A stretch of 64,000 nucleotides of DNA, from contig UQDP01000003.1 of NCBI GenBank assembly GCA_900539845.1, positions 1-64,000 on the forward strand. Direction: 5' to 3'. The translations under genes and the position numbers were made by a program. The notes beneath the pieces were generated by a model. It was not told the origin of the DNA, did no database searches, and saw nothing but the letters and a program-made list of their open reading frames with translations. The stretch is from an uncultured Oscillospiraceae bacterium. Its GTDB lineage: Bacteria; Bacillota; Clostridia; Oscillospirales; Acutalibacteraceae. How positions within the stretch are numbered: the stretch's first letter is position 1; the number at the start of each line of letters is the position of its first letter. Below, in pieces: positions 54,762 to 64,000 of this stretch.

Positions 54762-56027
54762 ATGGAAATAAATATGGATTTCAAAACAGTTGACGGGGGC
54801 GTATGCGCTCCCAAAGGATTTAAAGCGAACGGAGTTTACTGCGGTATCAAAAAGCCGAGCGTTGACAATCAGAACCCTGCCGTGCCGCATAAAAACGACC
54901 TCGGTATGATCGTTTCGGACGCGGATTGCGCCTGTGCTGCCGTTTACACAACCAACAAAGTAAAAGGTGCGCCGATCATCGTAACCAAAAGCAATCTTGA
55001 AAAAACCGAAAATCACGCAAAGGCAGTCATCGTAAATTCAAAAAATGCAAACACCTGCAATGCGGACGGTGAGGAAAAAGCGAGGAAGATGTGCGAGCTC
55101 GCCGCCAACGAACTCGGTATCCGACCCGAAGAAGTGATCGTTGCTTCAACCGGCGTAATCGGGCAGGTGCTTCCTATTGAACCGATAGAGAACGGCATAA
55201 AGCCGCTGGTGAGCGGACTTTCATATACCGGCAACGAAGCAGCGGCAACCGCTATTATGACAACAGACACCGTCAAAAAAGAATACGCCGTACAGTTTGA
55301 AGCGGACGGAAAGACCTGCACGGTGGGCGGTATGGCAAAAGGCTCGGGAATGATTCACCCGAATATGGCAACAACACTCAATTTTATTACCACTGATCTG
55401 TGCATCAGCGCCGAGATGCTTCAGGCGGCGCTTGAGGAAATCGTTAAGATTACCTATAACTGCCTTTCCATTGACGGCGATACTTCCACAAACGATATGG
55501 TATCGCTAATGGCAAACGGCCTTGCCGGAAACCAAGAGATAACGGCAGAATGTGAAGATTACGAGAACTTCAAGACTGCGCTTTACGAGGTTATGATGCA
55601 TCTTACGAGAATGCTTGCCAAGGACGGTGAGGGCGCAACAAAGCTTATCGAATGTGAATGCAAGGGCTGCCCGGACACCGATACGGCTATAACCGTTGCG
55701 AAAAGCGTTGCCGGCTCTACCCTGTTTAAATGCGCTGTGTTTGGCGAGGACGCAAACTGGGGACGCATCCTTTGCGCAGTAGGCTACGCGCCTGCCGCGT
55801 TTGATATAAACAAAGTTGATGTGGATATAAAGAGCGAATACGGTGAGATCGCAGTATGCAGAAACGGCGCCGGAGTCGCCTTTTCCGAGGAAAAGGCTGC
55901 CGAGGTGCTCAAAAGCGATGAGATCGGTGTGGTGATCGATTTAAACGCAGGCAGCAGCAGCGCAAAGGCCTGGGGCTGCGATCTTACTTATGACTATGTG
56001 AAAATAAACGGCGATTACAGAACCTGA
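54762..56027 (+). CDS. argJ: Bifunctional ornithine acetyltransferase/N-acetylglutamate synthase
   Basis: 421 residues; a start at ATG 54774 is as plausible. Recycles the acetyl group from N-acetylornithine to glutamate and usually also makes N-acetylglutamate from acetyl-CoA. The precursor self-cleaves before the conserved Thr in GMIHPNMATTLNFITTD near residue 195 (Thr of MAT-TL), giving alpha and beta chains. A TTDTVKKEYAVQF motif is near 167, and the C-terminal CDLTYDYVKINGDYRT is the family end. Presence of argJ with no argE in view implies the cyclic acetyl route. Confidence 0.96.
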   Translation: MEINMDFKTVDGGVCAPKGFKANGVYCGIKKPSVDNQNPAVPHKNDLGMIVSDADCACAAVYTTNKVKGAPIIVTKSNLEKTENHAKAVIVNSKNANTCNADGEEKARKMCELAANELGIRPEEVIVASTGVIGQVLPIEPIENGIKPLVSGLSYTGNEAAATAIMTTDTVKKEYAVQFEADGKTCTVGGMAKGSGMIHPNMATTLNFITTDLCISAEMLQAALEEIVKITYNCLSIDGDTSTNDMVSLMANGLAGNQEITAECEDYENFKTALYEVMMHLTRMLAKDGEGATKLIECECKGCPDTDTAITVAKSVAGSTLFKCAVFGEDANWGRILCAVGYAPAAFDINKVDVDIKSEYGEIAVCRNGAGVAFSEEKAAEVLKSDEIGVVIDLNAGSSSAKAWGCDLTYDYVKINGDYRT

Positions 56028-56082
56028 TCCTATCAGAAGATCTGAATTATGCTTATTACGAAACATTGCATCGGAGGAAAAA

Positions 56083-56940
56083 ATGGATATCACAAATGCT
56101 ATGAAAGCTGAGGTACTTGCAAGGGCATTGCCGAATATTCAGCTTTACAGAAAAAAGACGGTCGTTGTAAAATACGGCGGCAATGCCATGATAAACGCGC
56201 AGCTTAAGGAATCCGTTATGCACGATATCGTGCTTTTAACGACGATCGGAATCAGAGTCGTACTCGTTCACGGGGGCGGACCTGAAATCAGCAAAACGCT
56301 TGAAGCGATGAACATAAAAAGCGAATTCAAGGGCGGTCTCAGGGTCACGGACAAGGAAACCGCCAATGTTGTGCAGATGGTGCTTGCAGGCAAGGTAAAC
56401 AAAGACCTTGTCTGCCAAATCGGAAATCTGGGCGGTCATGCTATCGGGCTTTCGGGCATGGACGGAAACATGATCAAATGCCGCCCGCTTGATGAAAGCC
56501 ATGGATTTGTGGGCGATATCATTGACATGAATATGGACATTGTTGAAGAAGCTTTGCTGCACAGCTTTATACCCGTAATATCAACGATCGGTTACGACGA
56601 AAACGGCAACTGCTACAACATAAACGCGGACACGGTTGCCGCGGCTGTGGCAGGAAAGCTGAAAGCCGAAGCGCTCATCTCCATGACGGATGTTGCCGGA
56701 CTGCTGCGTGACAAGGACGATGAGAGCTCGCTCATTCACAGGGTATATATCTCAGATGTTCCGGCGCTTATCGCAGACGGGATAATAAGCGGCGGCATGA
56801 TACCGAAGATCGACTCCATGACTCAGGCGATACGCGAGGGTGTTAAAAGAGCGTTTATAATAGACGGACGTGTTCCCCACTCCATCCTTATGGAAATGCT
56901 TACCGATGAAGGCATGGGAACGATGTTCAGAAGCAGGTGA
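56083..56940 (+). CDS. argB: Acetylglutamate kinase
   Basis: 285 residues. Phosphorylates N-acetylglutamate, the controlling step of the cyclic pathway. Amino acid kinase fold: KYGGNAM near residue 29, VLVHGGGPEIS near 64, and ATP-site SMTDVAGLLRDKDD near 203, then GGMIPKIDSMTQAI near 235. An N-terminal helix (ANVLARALPNIQLYR type) like that of arginine-sensitive hexameric kinases is present, so feedback by arginine is likely. Lies 55 bp after argJ. Confidence 0.96.
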   Translation: MDITNAMKAEVLARALPNIQLYRKKTVVVKYGGNAMINAQLKESVMHDIVLLTTIGIRVVLVHGGGPEISKTLEAMNIKSEFKGGLRVTDKETANVVQMVLAGKVNKDLVCQIGNLGGHAIGLSGMDGNMIKCRPLDESHGFVGDIIDMNMDIVEEALLHSFIPVISTIGYDENGNCYNINADTVAAAVAGKLKAEALISMTDVAGLLRDKDDESSLIHRVYISDVPALIADGIISGGMIPKIDSMTQAIREGVKRAFIIDGRVPHSILMEMLTDEGMGTMFRSR

Positions 56941-56945
56941 AAAAG

Positions 56946-58106
56946 ATGAACATTAAAGAAACAGACAGCAAATACATTTCACATTCATACGGGCGTTTCA
57001 ATGTTGTTTTGAAGCATGGAAAAGGCTCAACGGTTTATGATGAAAACGGGAAAGAATACATAGATTTCGGTTCCGGCATTGGAGTTACGGCATTCGGCAT
57101 TGCGGATGACGAATGGAAAAAAGCCGTTGTCAGCCAGCTTGATCAGCTTCAGCACACGTCAAATCTGTACTACACCGAACCCTGCGCCGAGCTTGCAAAG
57201 CTTTTGTGCGAAAAAACGGGAATGAAAAAAGTGTTTTTCGGCAACAGCGGCGCGGAGGCTAACGAGGGTATGATCAAATTTGCCCGCAAATACAGCTATG
57301 ATAAATACGGCGAAGGACGCAAGACCATAATTACACTTGTAAACTCTTTTCATGGCAGAACGATAACAACGCTTGCCGCCACGGGTCAGGACGAATTCCA
57401 CAAAATATTCGGTCCGTTTACTCCCGGCTTCAAATACTGCCCTGCTAACGACATAAAAGCCCTGAACGAAATGATAACAGACGATGTATGCGCCATTATG
57501 TTTGAGTGCGTGCAGGGCGAGGGCGGCGTCTTAAACCTTGAGCCTTCCTTTGTGAAAGAGATAGAAAAGATTGCCGAGGAAAAAGACATTCTGATGTGCG
57601 TTGATGAGGTGCAGACCGGAAACGGCAGAACGGGCAGATATTTCGCCTATATGCACTACGGAATAAAACCGGATATCGTATCAACGGCAAAAGGACTTGC
57701 CGGCGGCTTGCCGATGGGCGCCGTATTATTCGGCGAAAAGCTTGAAAACACCGTTACGCCCGGTTCTCACGGTTCTACTTTCGGCGGAAATCCGATCGCC
57801 GCTGCCGGGGCGATAAGCATAGTGAAAAGGCTTGACGACAGATTTTTAAACGAGGTTACACGAAAGAGCGAATACATAACGGATAAGCTCAAAAAAATAA
57901 AGGGCGTTCAATCGGTTTCGGGAATGGGACTTATGCTTGGAATCGAAACGGATAAAAAAGCGGCGGATATCGTAAATGCGTGCCTTGAAAGAGGGCTGCT
58001 CGTTTTAACGGCAAAAGCAAAAATAAGGCTGCTCCCCGCTCTGAGCATAACAAAAAAAGAAATCGACAAAGGGCTTGAAATTCTTAAGGAGGTTATTGAA
58101 AAATGA
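56946..58106 (+). CDS. argD: Acetylornithine aminotransferase
   Basis: 386 residues from the ATG at 56946 (AGGTGA 8 nt upstream, overlapping the argB stop). PLP enzyme that makes N-acetylornithine from the semialdehyde and glutamate. Visible: GSGIGVTAFG near residue 35, FFGNSGAEANEGMIKFARKYS near residue 95, the PLP-contact Asp in MCVDEVQTGNGRTG near 220, and the Schiff-base Lys in STAKGLAGGLPMGAV near 245. Ends with an ATGA overlap into argF. Confidence 0.96.
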   Translation: MNIKETDSKYISHSYGRFNVVLKHGKGSTVYDENGKEYIDFGSGIGVTAFGIADDEWKKAVVSQLDQLQHTSNLYYTEPCAELAKLLCEKTGMKKVFFGNSGAEANEGMIKFARKYSYDKYGEGRKTIITLVNSFHGRTITTLAATGQDEFHKIFGPFTPGFKYCPANDIKALNEMITDDVCAIMFECVQGEGGVLNLEPSFVKEIEKIAEEKDILMCVDEVQTGNGRTGRYFAYMHYGIKPDIVSTAKGLAGGLPMGAVLFGEKLENTVTPGSHGSTFGGNPIAAAGAISIVKRLDDRFLNEVTRKSEYITDKLKKIKGVQSVSGMGLMLGIETDKKAADIVNACLERGLLVLTAKAKIRLLPALSITKKEIDKGLEILKEVIEK

Positions 58107-59014
58107 AGCACCTGCTCAAATTACAGGATCTGAACCAACACGACATATTGGATATACTCAATCTTGCCGACCAGCTCAAATACGAAACGAAGCATGGCAT
58201 AGAGCATCATCTGTTAAAAGGAAAGACTCTCGGAATGATATTCCAGAAAAGCTCAACCAGAACACGAGTTTCCTTTGAAACAGGCATGTATCAGCTCGGC
58301 GGTCAGGCGCTGTTTCTCTCCAACCGGGATCTGCAGATAGGCAGAGGCGAGCCCGTGCAGGATACGGCACGCGTGCTCTCACGCTATCTTGACGGAATTA
58401 TGATAAGGACCTTTGAACAAAAAGAAGTTGAGGATCTTGCGAAATACGGCTCGATCCCGATTATAAACGGACTTACGGATTACTGCCATCCCTGCCAGGT
58501 GCTTGCCGACCTGATGACGATCAGAGAATATAAAAAGACATTTGATGGACTCAAATTCTGCTTTATAGGAGACGGAAACAATATGGCAAACAGCCTTATT
58601 GTGGGCGCTGTAACGATGGGAATGGAATGCGCTGTTGCCTGCCCGGACGGCTATGAGCCGGACGCTGAAATTATGAAATGGGCGGCTGAAAACGGAAAAT
58701 TCACCTGCTCACCTGATATTGCCGAATGCGCGAAAGACGCAGACATTCTTTATACGGATGTATGGGCTTCAATGGGTCAGGAGGATGAAAAAGCGGAGCG
58801 TGAAAAGATTTTCAAAGAGTATCAGATAAACGAAAATGTAATGGCGGCAGCAAAAAAGGACGCTATGGTGCTTCACTGCCTGCCGGCCCACAGAGGCGAA
58901 GAAATAACGGCACAAATCTTTGAGGCTCACGCTGACGAGATTTTTGACGAAGCCGAAAATAGGCTTCACGCGCAGAAAGCAGTACTTATAAAACTGCTTG
59001 GCGGCAATAACTGA
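58103..59014 (+). CDS. argF: Ornithine carbamoyltransferase
   Basis: 303 residues. Makes citrulline from ornithine and carbamoyl phosphate. The phosphate loop STRTR is in QKSSTRTRVSFETGMYQLG near residue 50, the carbamoyl-phosphate His-Pro-Cys in YCHPCQVLADL near 132, and the ornithine-binding MHCLP type motif reads VLHCLPAHRGEEIT near 255, which separates it from PyrB. Overlaps argD by 4 nt and is followed by carA and carB, so substrate supply is encoded next to its user. Confidence 0.97.
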   Translation: MKHLLKLQDLNQHDILDILNLADQLKYETKHGIEHHLLKGKTLGMIFQKSSTRTRVSFETGMYQLGGQALFLSNRDLQIGRGEPVQDTARVLSRYLDGIMIRTFEQKEVEDLAKYGSIPIINGLTDYCHPCQVLADLMTIREYKKTFDGLKFCFIGDGNNMANSLIVGAVTMGMECAVACPDGYEPDAEIMKWAAENGKFTCSPDIAECAKDADILYTDVWASMGQEDEKAEREKIFKEYQINENVMAAAKKDAMVLHCLPAHRGEEITAQIFEAHADEIFDEAENRLHAQKAVLIKLLGGNN

Positions 59015-59029
59015 CAGGAAGTTTTATCT

Positions 59030-60106
59030 ATGGACAACGAAAAGGTTTATATATGCCTTGAAAACGGCAGAGTTTTTGAGGGAAAGCGTTTCGGCGCGGG
59101 CGGAGATGTAACCGGAGAACTTGTTTTTACAACAGGCATGTGCGGTTACATCGAAACTCTTACGGACCCAAGCTATTACGGTCAGATCGTTTTGCAGACC
59201 TTTCCGCTTATCGGAAACTACGGGTATATTTCTGGCGATGCCGAAAGCCCAAGATCATACGTTACGGCATATATCGTACGCGAGAAATGTGATGAACCGT
59301 CTAATTTCAGGTGTGAGAAAACGCTTGACGAGTACCTGAAAGAAAACAACATTCCGGGTGTGTATGACGTTGACACGAGAGAGATAACAAAAATAATCCG
59401 TGAGAGCGGCGTTATGAACGCGATGATCTGTTCCGACCCGAGAAGCTTTGACGAAGAAAAGGTAAAGGCATACAAGGTCAAAAACGCAGTTGAAGCTGTC
59501 TCCTGCGAAAGGCCGGTTCCCCTTGCCGCCGATAAGCCGCTTTACAATGTTGTTCTGCTCGATTACGGAAAGAAAGAAAACATTGCGCGCGAGCTTGTGA
59601 AACGAGGCTGCAATGTGGCGGTCATGCCGAGCGGCACAAAGGCCGAGGACGTCTTAAAGCTTGACCCGGACGGCATTATGCTCTCAAACGGACCGGGAGA
59701 TCCTGCCGAAAACACACAGTGCATTGAGGAACTGAAAAAAATGATCGGCAAAAAACCGATATTCGGCATCTGCCTCGGGCATCAGCTTTTGGCGCTCGCA
59801 ATGGGTGCGGAAACAGAGAAGTTGAAATACGGTCACAGAGGAGTTAATCAGCCCGTTAAAAATCTTGAAACAGGCAGAACTTATATCTCTTCGCAGAATC
59901 ACGGCTATGCGGTTGTTAACGAATCGGTTGAAAACTGCGGCGGAAAGATAAGCTATGTAAACGCCAACGACGGTACAAATGAGGGTATTGATTACCCCGA
60001 AAAAAACGCGTTTTCGGTGCAGTTTCATCCTGAGGCCTGCAGCGGACCGCACGACACGAGATTTCTGTTTGACAGATTCATAAAAATGATGGGAGGTAAA
60101 GGATAA
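59030..60106 (+). CDS. carA: Carbamoyl phosphate synthase small chain (arginine operon copy)
   Basis: 358 residues, slightly shorter than the pyr copy at 23338. Glutaminase subunit: an N-terminal CPSase small domain (VYICLENGRVFEGKRFGAGG start), then a class I amidotransferase with catalytic Cys in [13 protein letters not shown] near residue 242 and His-Glu in SVQFHPEACSGPHD near 330. TAATG overlap with carB and position after argF make it the arginine-specific form. Two copies in one window are expected where arginine and pyrimidine synthesis are regulated apart. Confidence 0.96.
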   Translation: MDNEKVYICLENGRVFEGKRFGAGGDVTGELVFTTGMCGYIETLTDPSYYGQIVLQTFPLIGNYGYISGDAESPRSYVTAYIVREKCDEPSNFRCEKTLDEYLKENNIPGVYDVDTREITKIIRESGVMNAMICSDPRSFDEEKVKAYKVKNAVEAVSCERPVPLAADKPLYNVVLLDYGKKENIARELVKRGCNVAVMPSGTKAEDVLKLDPDGIMLSNGPGDPAENTQCIEELKKMIGKKPIFGICLGHQLLALAMGAETEKLKYGHRGVNQPVKNLETGRTYISSQNHGYAVVNESVENCGGKISYVNANDGTNEGIDYPEKNAFSVQFHPEACSGPHDTRFLFDRFIKMMGGKG

Positions 60107-63100
60107 TGCCTCTTAACAAAGATATAAAAAAAGTGCTTGTGATCGGCTCCGGCCCGATCGTTATAGGACAGGCGGCGGAATTCGACTACGCCGGGGCGCA
60201 GGCATGCCGTGTGCTTAAGGACGAAGGCATTGAAGTTGTGCTCGTAAACTCAAACCCCGCCACGATCATGACGGACAGCGCGCTTGCCGACCACATCTAT
60301 CTTGAACCGCTGACGGAGGAGACCGTAAAGCGTATCATAGAAAAAGAGAAGCCGGACAGTATTTTAGGCGGTCTGGGTGGCCAGACAGGTCTAACCATTT
60401 CCATGCAGCTTGCCAAAGACGGATACCTTGAAAAAATGGGCGTCCGCCTGCTCGGTACAGACGCAGAAGCGATAGACAAAGCTGAGGACAGACAGCTCTT
60501 CAGAGATACTATGGTAAAAATCAATCAGCCTGTTGTACCGTCGGATATAGCGAATGACGTTGAAACGGCTGAAAAGATTGCCCGGGAAATAGGCTACCCC
60601 GTCATCATCAGACCTGCGTTCACGCTCGGCGGAGCGGGCGGCGGTGTGGCTTATAACGAAAAAGAACTTAGGGACGTGGCAAAACACGGACTTATGCTCA
60701 GCCCAATCACACAGGTGCTGGTTGAAAAATACATAGCAGGCTGGAAAGAGATCGAATTTGAAGTGATGCGAGACAGTGCAGGCAATGTTATCGCCGTGTG
60801 CTCCATGGAAAACTTCGACCCGGTGGGCGTTCACACGGGCGACAGCATCGTTATCGCCCCTGCCGTTACGCTTGGAGATAAAGAATATCAGATGCTGAGA
60901 ACGGCGTCGCTGGATATTATCACTGAACTGGGCATAGAGGGCGGCTGCAACTGCCAGTTCGCTCTGAACCCGGAAAGCTTTGAATACAGCGTCATTGAAG
61001 TCAATCCACGTGTATCACGCTCCTCGGCGCTTGCCTCTAAGGCAACGGGATACCCTATCGCGAAAGTAACCACTAAGATCGCGCTCGGCTACACCCTTGA
61101 CGAAATCAGAAACGATATCACGGGCAAGACCTGTGCCTGCTTTGAGCCTACGCTTGATTATGTTGTTGTAAAGGTTCCGAAATGGCCGTTCGACAAATTC
61201 ATAAACGCATCAAGAAAACTCGGCACACAGATGAAAGCCACAGGCGAAGTCATGAGCATTGCGCCGTCATTTGAAATGGCGATCATGAAAGCCGTGCGCG
61301 GAGCGGAGATCGGGCTAGACACACTCAATAACAAAGCAATCGAAAACACAGATATACACGAAGCACTGAAAAATCAGGACGACCTCAGGCTGTTTTCTGT
61401 ATTCCGAGCGCTTAAAAACGGCGTTTCTGTTGACGAGATACACCGTGTTACGATGATAGACGAATGGTTTTTATACAAGCTAAAAAACCTTGCCGATTAT
61501 GAAAAAGAGATAAAAAACACGCCTGTCAGCCGTGAGCTGTATATCAAGGGCAAAAAATACGGCTACACGGACGCAGCTATTGAAAGAATCAGCGGCTCTC
61601 CCCTTGCATTCCATAAGAACGCCGTCTATAAAATGGTAGACACCTGCGGCGCGGAATTTGAGGCGGAAACACCGTATTTCTATTCCGCTTACGATGAGCA
61701 CTGCGAAAGCCGGGAGCTTGAGCGAGGCGAAAAAGAAAGGATTATCGTTCTCGGCTCAGGTCCTATCCGAATCGGTCAGGGCATCGAGTTTGACTATTCC
61801 TCCGTTCACTGCGTATGGACGCTTAAGGAGCTCGGCTATGAAGTCATACTTATCAACAACAACCCCGAGACTGTTTCAACAGACTTTGACACGGGCGACA
61901 GACTGTATTTTGAGCCGCTCACTCCCGAAGATGTTATGAATGTAATCAAGGTTGAAAAACCCGTGGGTGTTGTTGTGGCATTCGGCGGTCAGACAGCCAT
62001 CAAACTTACCAAATTTCTTGACGATAACGGGATCAAGATACTCGGCACTTCCGCTGAAGGCATAGATGTTGCCGAAGACAGGGATAAATTTGACAGACTG
62101 CTTGAGAAGTTCGGAATATACAGACCCAAGGGAACATCTGTAACCTCACTTGAAGGCGCGCTTGAAGCAGGAAACAGACTCGGCTATCCCGTTCTGCTCA
62201 GACCGAGCTATGTTATCGGCGGTCAGAATATGACCATTGCTTACACAGACGATGATGTGGAGCAATATATGAGCATCATACTTGCGCAGGGAATTGAAAA
62301 CCCCGTGCTCGTGGACAAGTATATGATGGGTACAGAGCTTGAAGTGGACTGCATTTCGGACGGCGAAAATGTGCTCATCCCCGGAATTATGGAGCATATT
62401 GAGCGCGCAGGCGTTCACAGCGGCGATTCCATTGCCGTTTATCCGCCGTACAATCTGAACGACAGGATGCTGCGCAAGATCTGCGATGTTTCAGAAAAGC
62501 TTGCGCTTTCCCTCGGCACGAAAGGGCTTGTAAATATTCAGTATCTTATCTATCAGAATGAGCTGTATGTGATTGAGGTCAATCCGAGAGCGTCAAGAAC
62601 GATACCCTACATCAGCAAAGTAACAGGCGTGCCGATGGTTGAGCTTGCGACAAAAATTATGGTTGGAGCAACGCTGAATGAACTCGGCTACGGCACGGGA
62701 CTTTATAAAACTCCGCCGTACTATGCGGTCAAAGTGCCTGTTTTCAGCTTTGAAAAGCTGAACAATGTAAACAGCCAGCTCGGTCCTGAAATGAAATCCA
62801 CAGGCGAAGTTCTGGGCGTTGGCAAAAATCTGAACGAGGCGCTGTTCAAAGGGCTTATCTCGGCAGGTTTCAGGGTTGAATCACGCAAGGCGTCACGCCA
62901 CGGCGTACTGATTACCGTTACGAAAAAGGATCGGTTTGAAATCGTGAATCTTGCCAAAAAGCTGGACGACCTCGGCATTAAGATCTGGGCAACGCCGCAG
63001 ACGGGAAAAGCCATAGCAAGTCTCGGCATAGAGGTGGAGACCGTAAACAAGCTAAGCGAAGACAATTCCATTATGGAACTTGTTGAAAGCGGAAAGCTTG

Positions 63101-64000
63101 ACTATATCGTTTACACCGGCAAGAGCGACAAAAAGAGCATTGCCGACTATATAAGGTTATTCAACCGCGCAAACCAGCTCGGAATTGCCACTCTCACCTC
63201 GCTGGACACGGCAAACGCGCTTGCCGATATTATCGCCAGCAGGTACAATCAGAAGAATACCGAGCTTGTGGATATTAACAATATGCGCAAAGAAAAGAGC
63301 CTGCTGAGATTCAGCAAGATGCAGGGCACGAGCGACGACTATATTTTCTTTAACAACATGAAAAACACCATCACTTGCCCCGAAAGCTTTGCGATCGAGT
63401 TCACGGACAGGCATAAAAGCATAGGCGGCGACGGAATCGTGCTGATAGAAAGCTCCGATATTGCCGACGCAAAGATGCGCATATTCAACCGTGACGGCTC
63501 CGAGGGAGAAATGGCGGGCAACTCCATTCGCTGCGTTGGAAAATACCTTTATGACAACGGCATTGTAAGTAAAGAAAACATCGCCGTTGAAACCGCCAGC
63601 GGCATAAGAAAGCTGGAGCTGTTCACAAGAAACGGCAAGGTCTCCTCCGTTACCGTTGATATGGGCAGGGCTTACCTCAGACCTTCCGAGATACCGGCTG
63701 TCTTTGACGGCGAAAACATAATCGCACAGAATGCCCAAATAGGAGGAAAAGAATACAGTGTTACCTGCGTTTCGGTCGGAAACCCGCACTGCGTTGTGTT
63801 TGTTGACAATGTGGATAAGGTAGAGATCGAAAAAATCGGTCCGCAGTTTGAAAACGCGGATCTCTTCCCGGAAAGGATAAATACAGAGTTCGTGCGTGTG
63901 GTAAACAGCAGAACGCTTAAAATGCGCGTGTGGGAACGCGGAAACGGCGAAACTCTTGCCTGCGGCACAGGCGCCTGCGCGGCTGCCGTGGCTGCGGTGC
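60106..64000 (+). CDS. carB: CarB-DapF fusion: carbamoyl phosphate synthase large chain plus diaminopimelate epimerase (runs off window)
   Basis: Open from the ATG at 60106 (GGAGGTAAAGGATA upstream, TAATG overlap with carA) to the window end, 1298 codons with no stop; I translated each line. Residues 1-1045 are a complete CarB: first ATP-grasp half from [21 protein letters not shown], second from [19 protein letters not shown] (about residue 545), and MGS domain about 930-1045. After a short linker (RYNQKNTELVDINNMRKEKS) residues from about 1063 are DapF: KMQGTSDDYIFFNN, GGDGIVL, FNRDGSEGE, GNPHCVVFVDNV and ERGNGETLACGTGACA. Cys1286 is the second catalytic Cys; Ala1137 replaces the first. The end is missing. 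The pyr CarB copy has no such extension. Confidence 0.93.
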   Translation, partial: MPLNKDIKKVLVIGSGPIVIGQAAEFDYAGAQACRVLKDEGIEVVLVNSNPATIMTDSALADHIYLEPLTEETVKRIIEKEKPDSILGGLGGQTGLTISMQLAKDGYLEKMGVRLLGTDAEAIDKAEDRQLFRDTMVKINQPVVPSDIANDVETAEKIAREIGYPVIIRPAFTLGGAGGGVAYNEKELRDVAKHGLMLSPITQVLVEKYIAGWKEIEFEVMRDSAGNVIAVCSMENFDPVGVHTGDSIVIAPAVTLGDKEYQMLRTASLDIITELGIEGGCNCQFALNPESFEYSVIEVNPRVSRSSALASKATGYPIAKVTTKIALGYTLDEIRNDITGKTCACFEPTLDYVVVKVPKWPFDKFINASRKLGTQMKATGEVMSIAPSFEMAIMKAVRGAEIGLDTLNNKAIENTDIHEALKNQDDLRLFSVFRALKNGVSVDEIHRVTMIDEWFLYKLKNLADYEKEIKNTPVSRELYIKGKKYGYTDAAIERISGSPLAFHKNAVYKMVDTCGAEFEAETPYFYSAYDEHCESRELERGEKERIIVLGSGPIRIGQGIEFDYSSVHCVWTLKELGYEVILINNNPETVSTDFDTGDRLYFEPLTPEDVMNVIKVEKPVGVVVAFGGQTAIKLTKFLDDNGIKILGTSAEGIDVAEDRDKFDRLLEKFGIYRPKGTSVTSLEGALEAGNRLGYPVLLRPSYVIGGQNMTIAYTDDDVEQYMSIILAQGIENPVLVDKYMMGTELEVDCISDGENVLIPGIMEHIERAGVHSGDSIAVYPPYNLNDRMLRKICDVSEKLALSLGTKGLVNIQYLIYQNELYVIEVNPRASRTIPYISKVTGVPMVELATKIMVGATLNELGYGTGLYKTPPYYAVKVPVFSFEKLNNVNSQLGPEMKSTGEVLGVGKNLNEALFKGLISAGFRVESRKASRHGVLITVTKKDRFEIVNLAKKLDDLGIKIWATPQTGKAIASLGIEVETVNKLSEDNSIMELVESGKLDYIVYTGKSDKKSIADYIRLFNRANQLGIATLTSLDTANALADIIASRYNQKNTELVDINNMRKEKSLLRFSKMQGTSDDYIFFNNMKNTITCPESFAIEFTDRHKSIGGDGIVLIESSDIADAKMRIFNRDGSEGEMAGNSIRCVGKYLYDNGIVSKENIAVETASGIRKLELFTRNGKVSSVTVDMGRAYLRPSEIPAVFDGENIIAQNAQIGGKEYSVTCVSVGNPHCVVFVDNVDKVEIEKIGPQFENADLFPERINTEFVRVVNSRTLKMRVWERGNGETLACGTGACAAAVAAV

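Noticed and set aside
60297..63968. Many open frames on the minus strand opposite carB-dapF
   Set aside because: They are shadows of the coding strand, overlap one another, have no ribosome sites and show no family motifs.

Overview
The window looks like chromosome from a low-to-mid-GC Gram-positive anaerobe of the Clostridia, plausibly an Oscillospiraceae/Ruminococcaceae-type gut commensal. The evidence is AGGAGG-type ribosome binding sites, GTG/TTG starts, a SAM-I riboswitch before metK, a SigH-like sigma factor, an NADP-type glutamate dehydrogenase, plant-glycan enzymes, and a pyrimidine operon that includes the regulatory chain PyrI. The genus is inference. No insertion sequence, prophage or CRISPR array was seen.

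Layout. 1-5400: a four-gene minus-strand operon (S26-type peptidase, ABC exporter, GH2 hydrolase, cyclophilin) and an unknown membrane protein. 5419-8836: an ECF sigma factor with a membrane protein and a two-gene ABC transporter. 8963-13425: branched-chain amino acid genes ilvB-ilvN-leuC-leuD plus a small unknown gene. 13582-15696 (plus strand): ychF, a sigH-like gene and a zinc-ribbon gene. 15761-25687 (minus): a nine-gene UMP operon pyrC-carA-carB-pyrK-pyrD-pyrF-pyrE-pyrB-pyrI. 25878-28983 (plus): GH4 glycosidase, PfkB kinase and TtcA-like ATPase. 29096-30632: metK with a SAM-I riboswitch and an unusually elaborate leader. 30781-32343: a dehydratase/epimerase-like SDR carrying a zinc ribbon. 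32464-37021 (minus): L,D-transpeptidase and araB-araA-araD. 37193-41099 (plus): GH2 and a parallel beta-helix protein. 41237-46854 (minus): flavodoxin-ferredoxin, FAD/Rieske protein, then gntR-manA-like-ROK. 47232-53422: small membrane and unknown genes, three tRNAs (Ser, Asp, Thr), an M28 peptidase, gdhA, a structured tRNA-flanked repeat and an XRE regulator. 53807-64000 (plus): argC-argJ-argB-argD-argF-carA-carB.

The most striking feature is at the right edge. The arginine-operon carB reads without a stop straight into a diaminopimelate epimerase (DapF) domain. I translated the frame from 60106 to the window end and found no stop, so carbamoyl phosphate synthase large chain and DapF appear to be one polypeptide. 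Its DapF part has Ala where the first catalytic Cys normally sits. The window therefore encodes two complete carbamoyl phosphate synthases, one per pathway, and only the arginine copy is fused.

Other points of note are an ARG-box-like pair spaced exactly 21 bp before argC, a second, perfect P1-strand copy beyond the terminator in the metK leader, a multi-stem element between two copies of the tRNA-Ser 3' end, and the co-operonic exporter and signal-peptidase-like protein.
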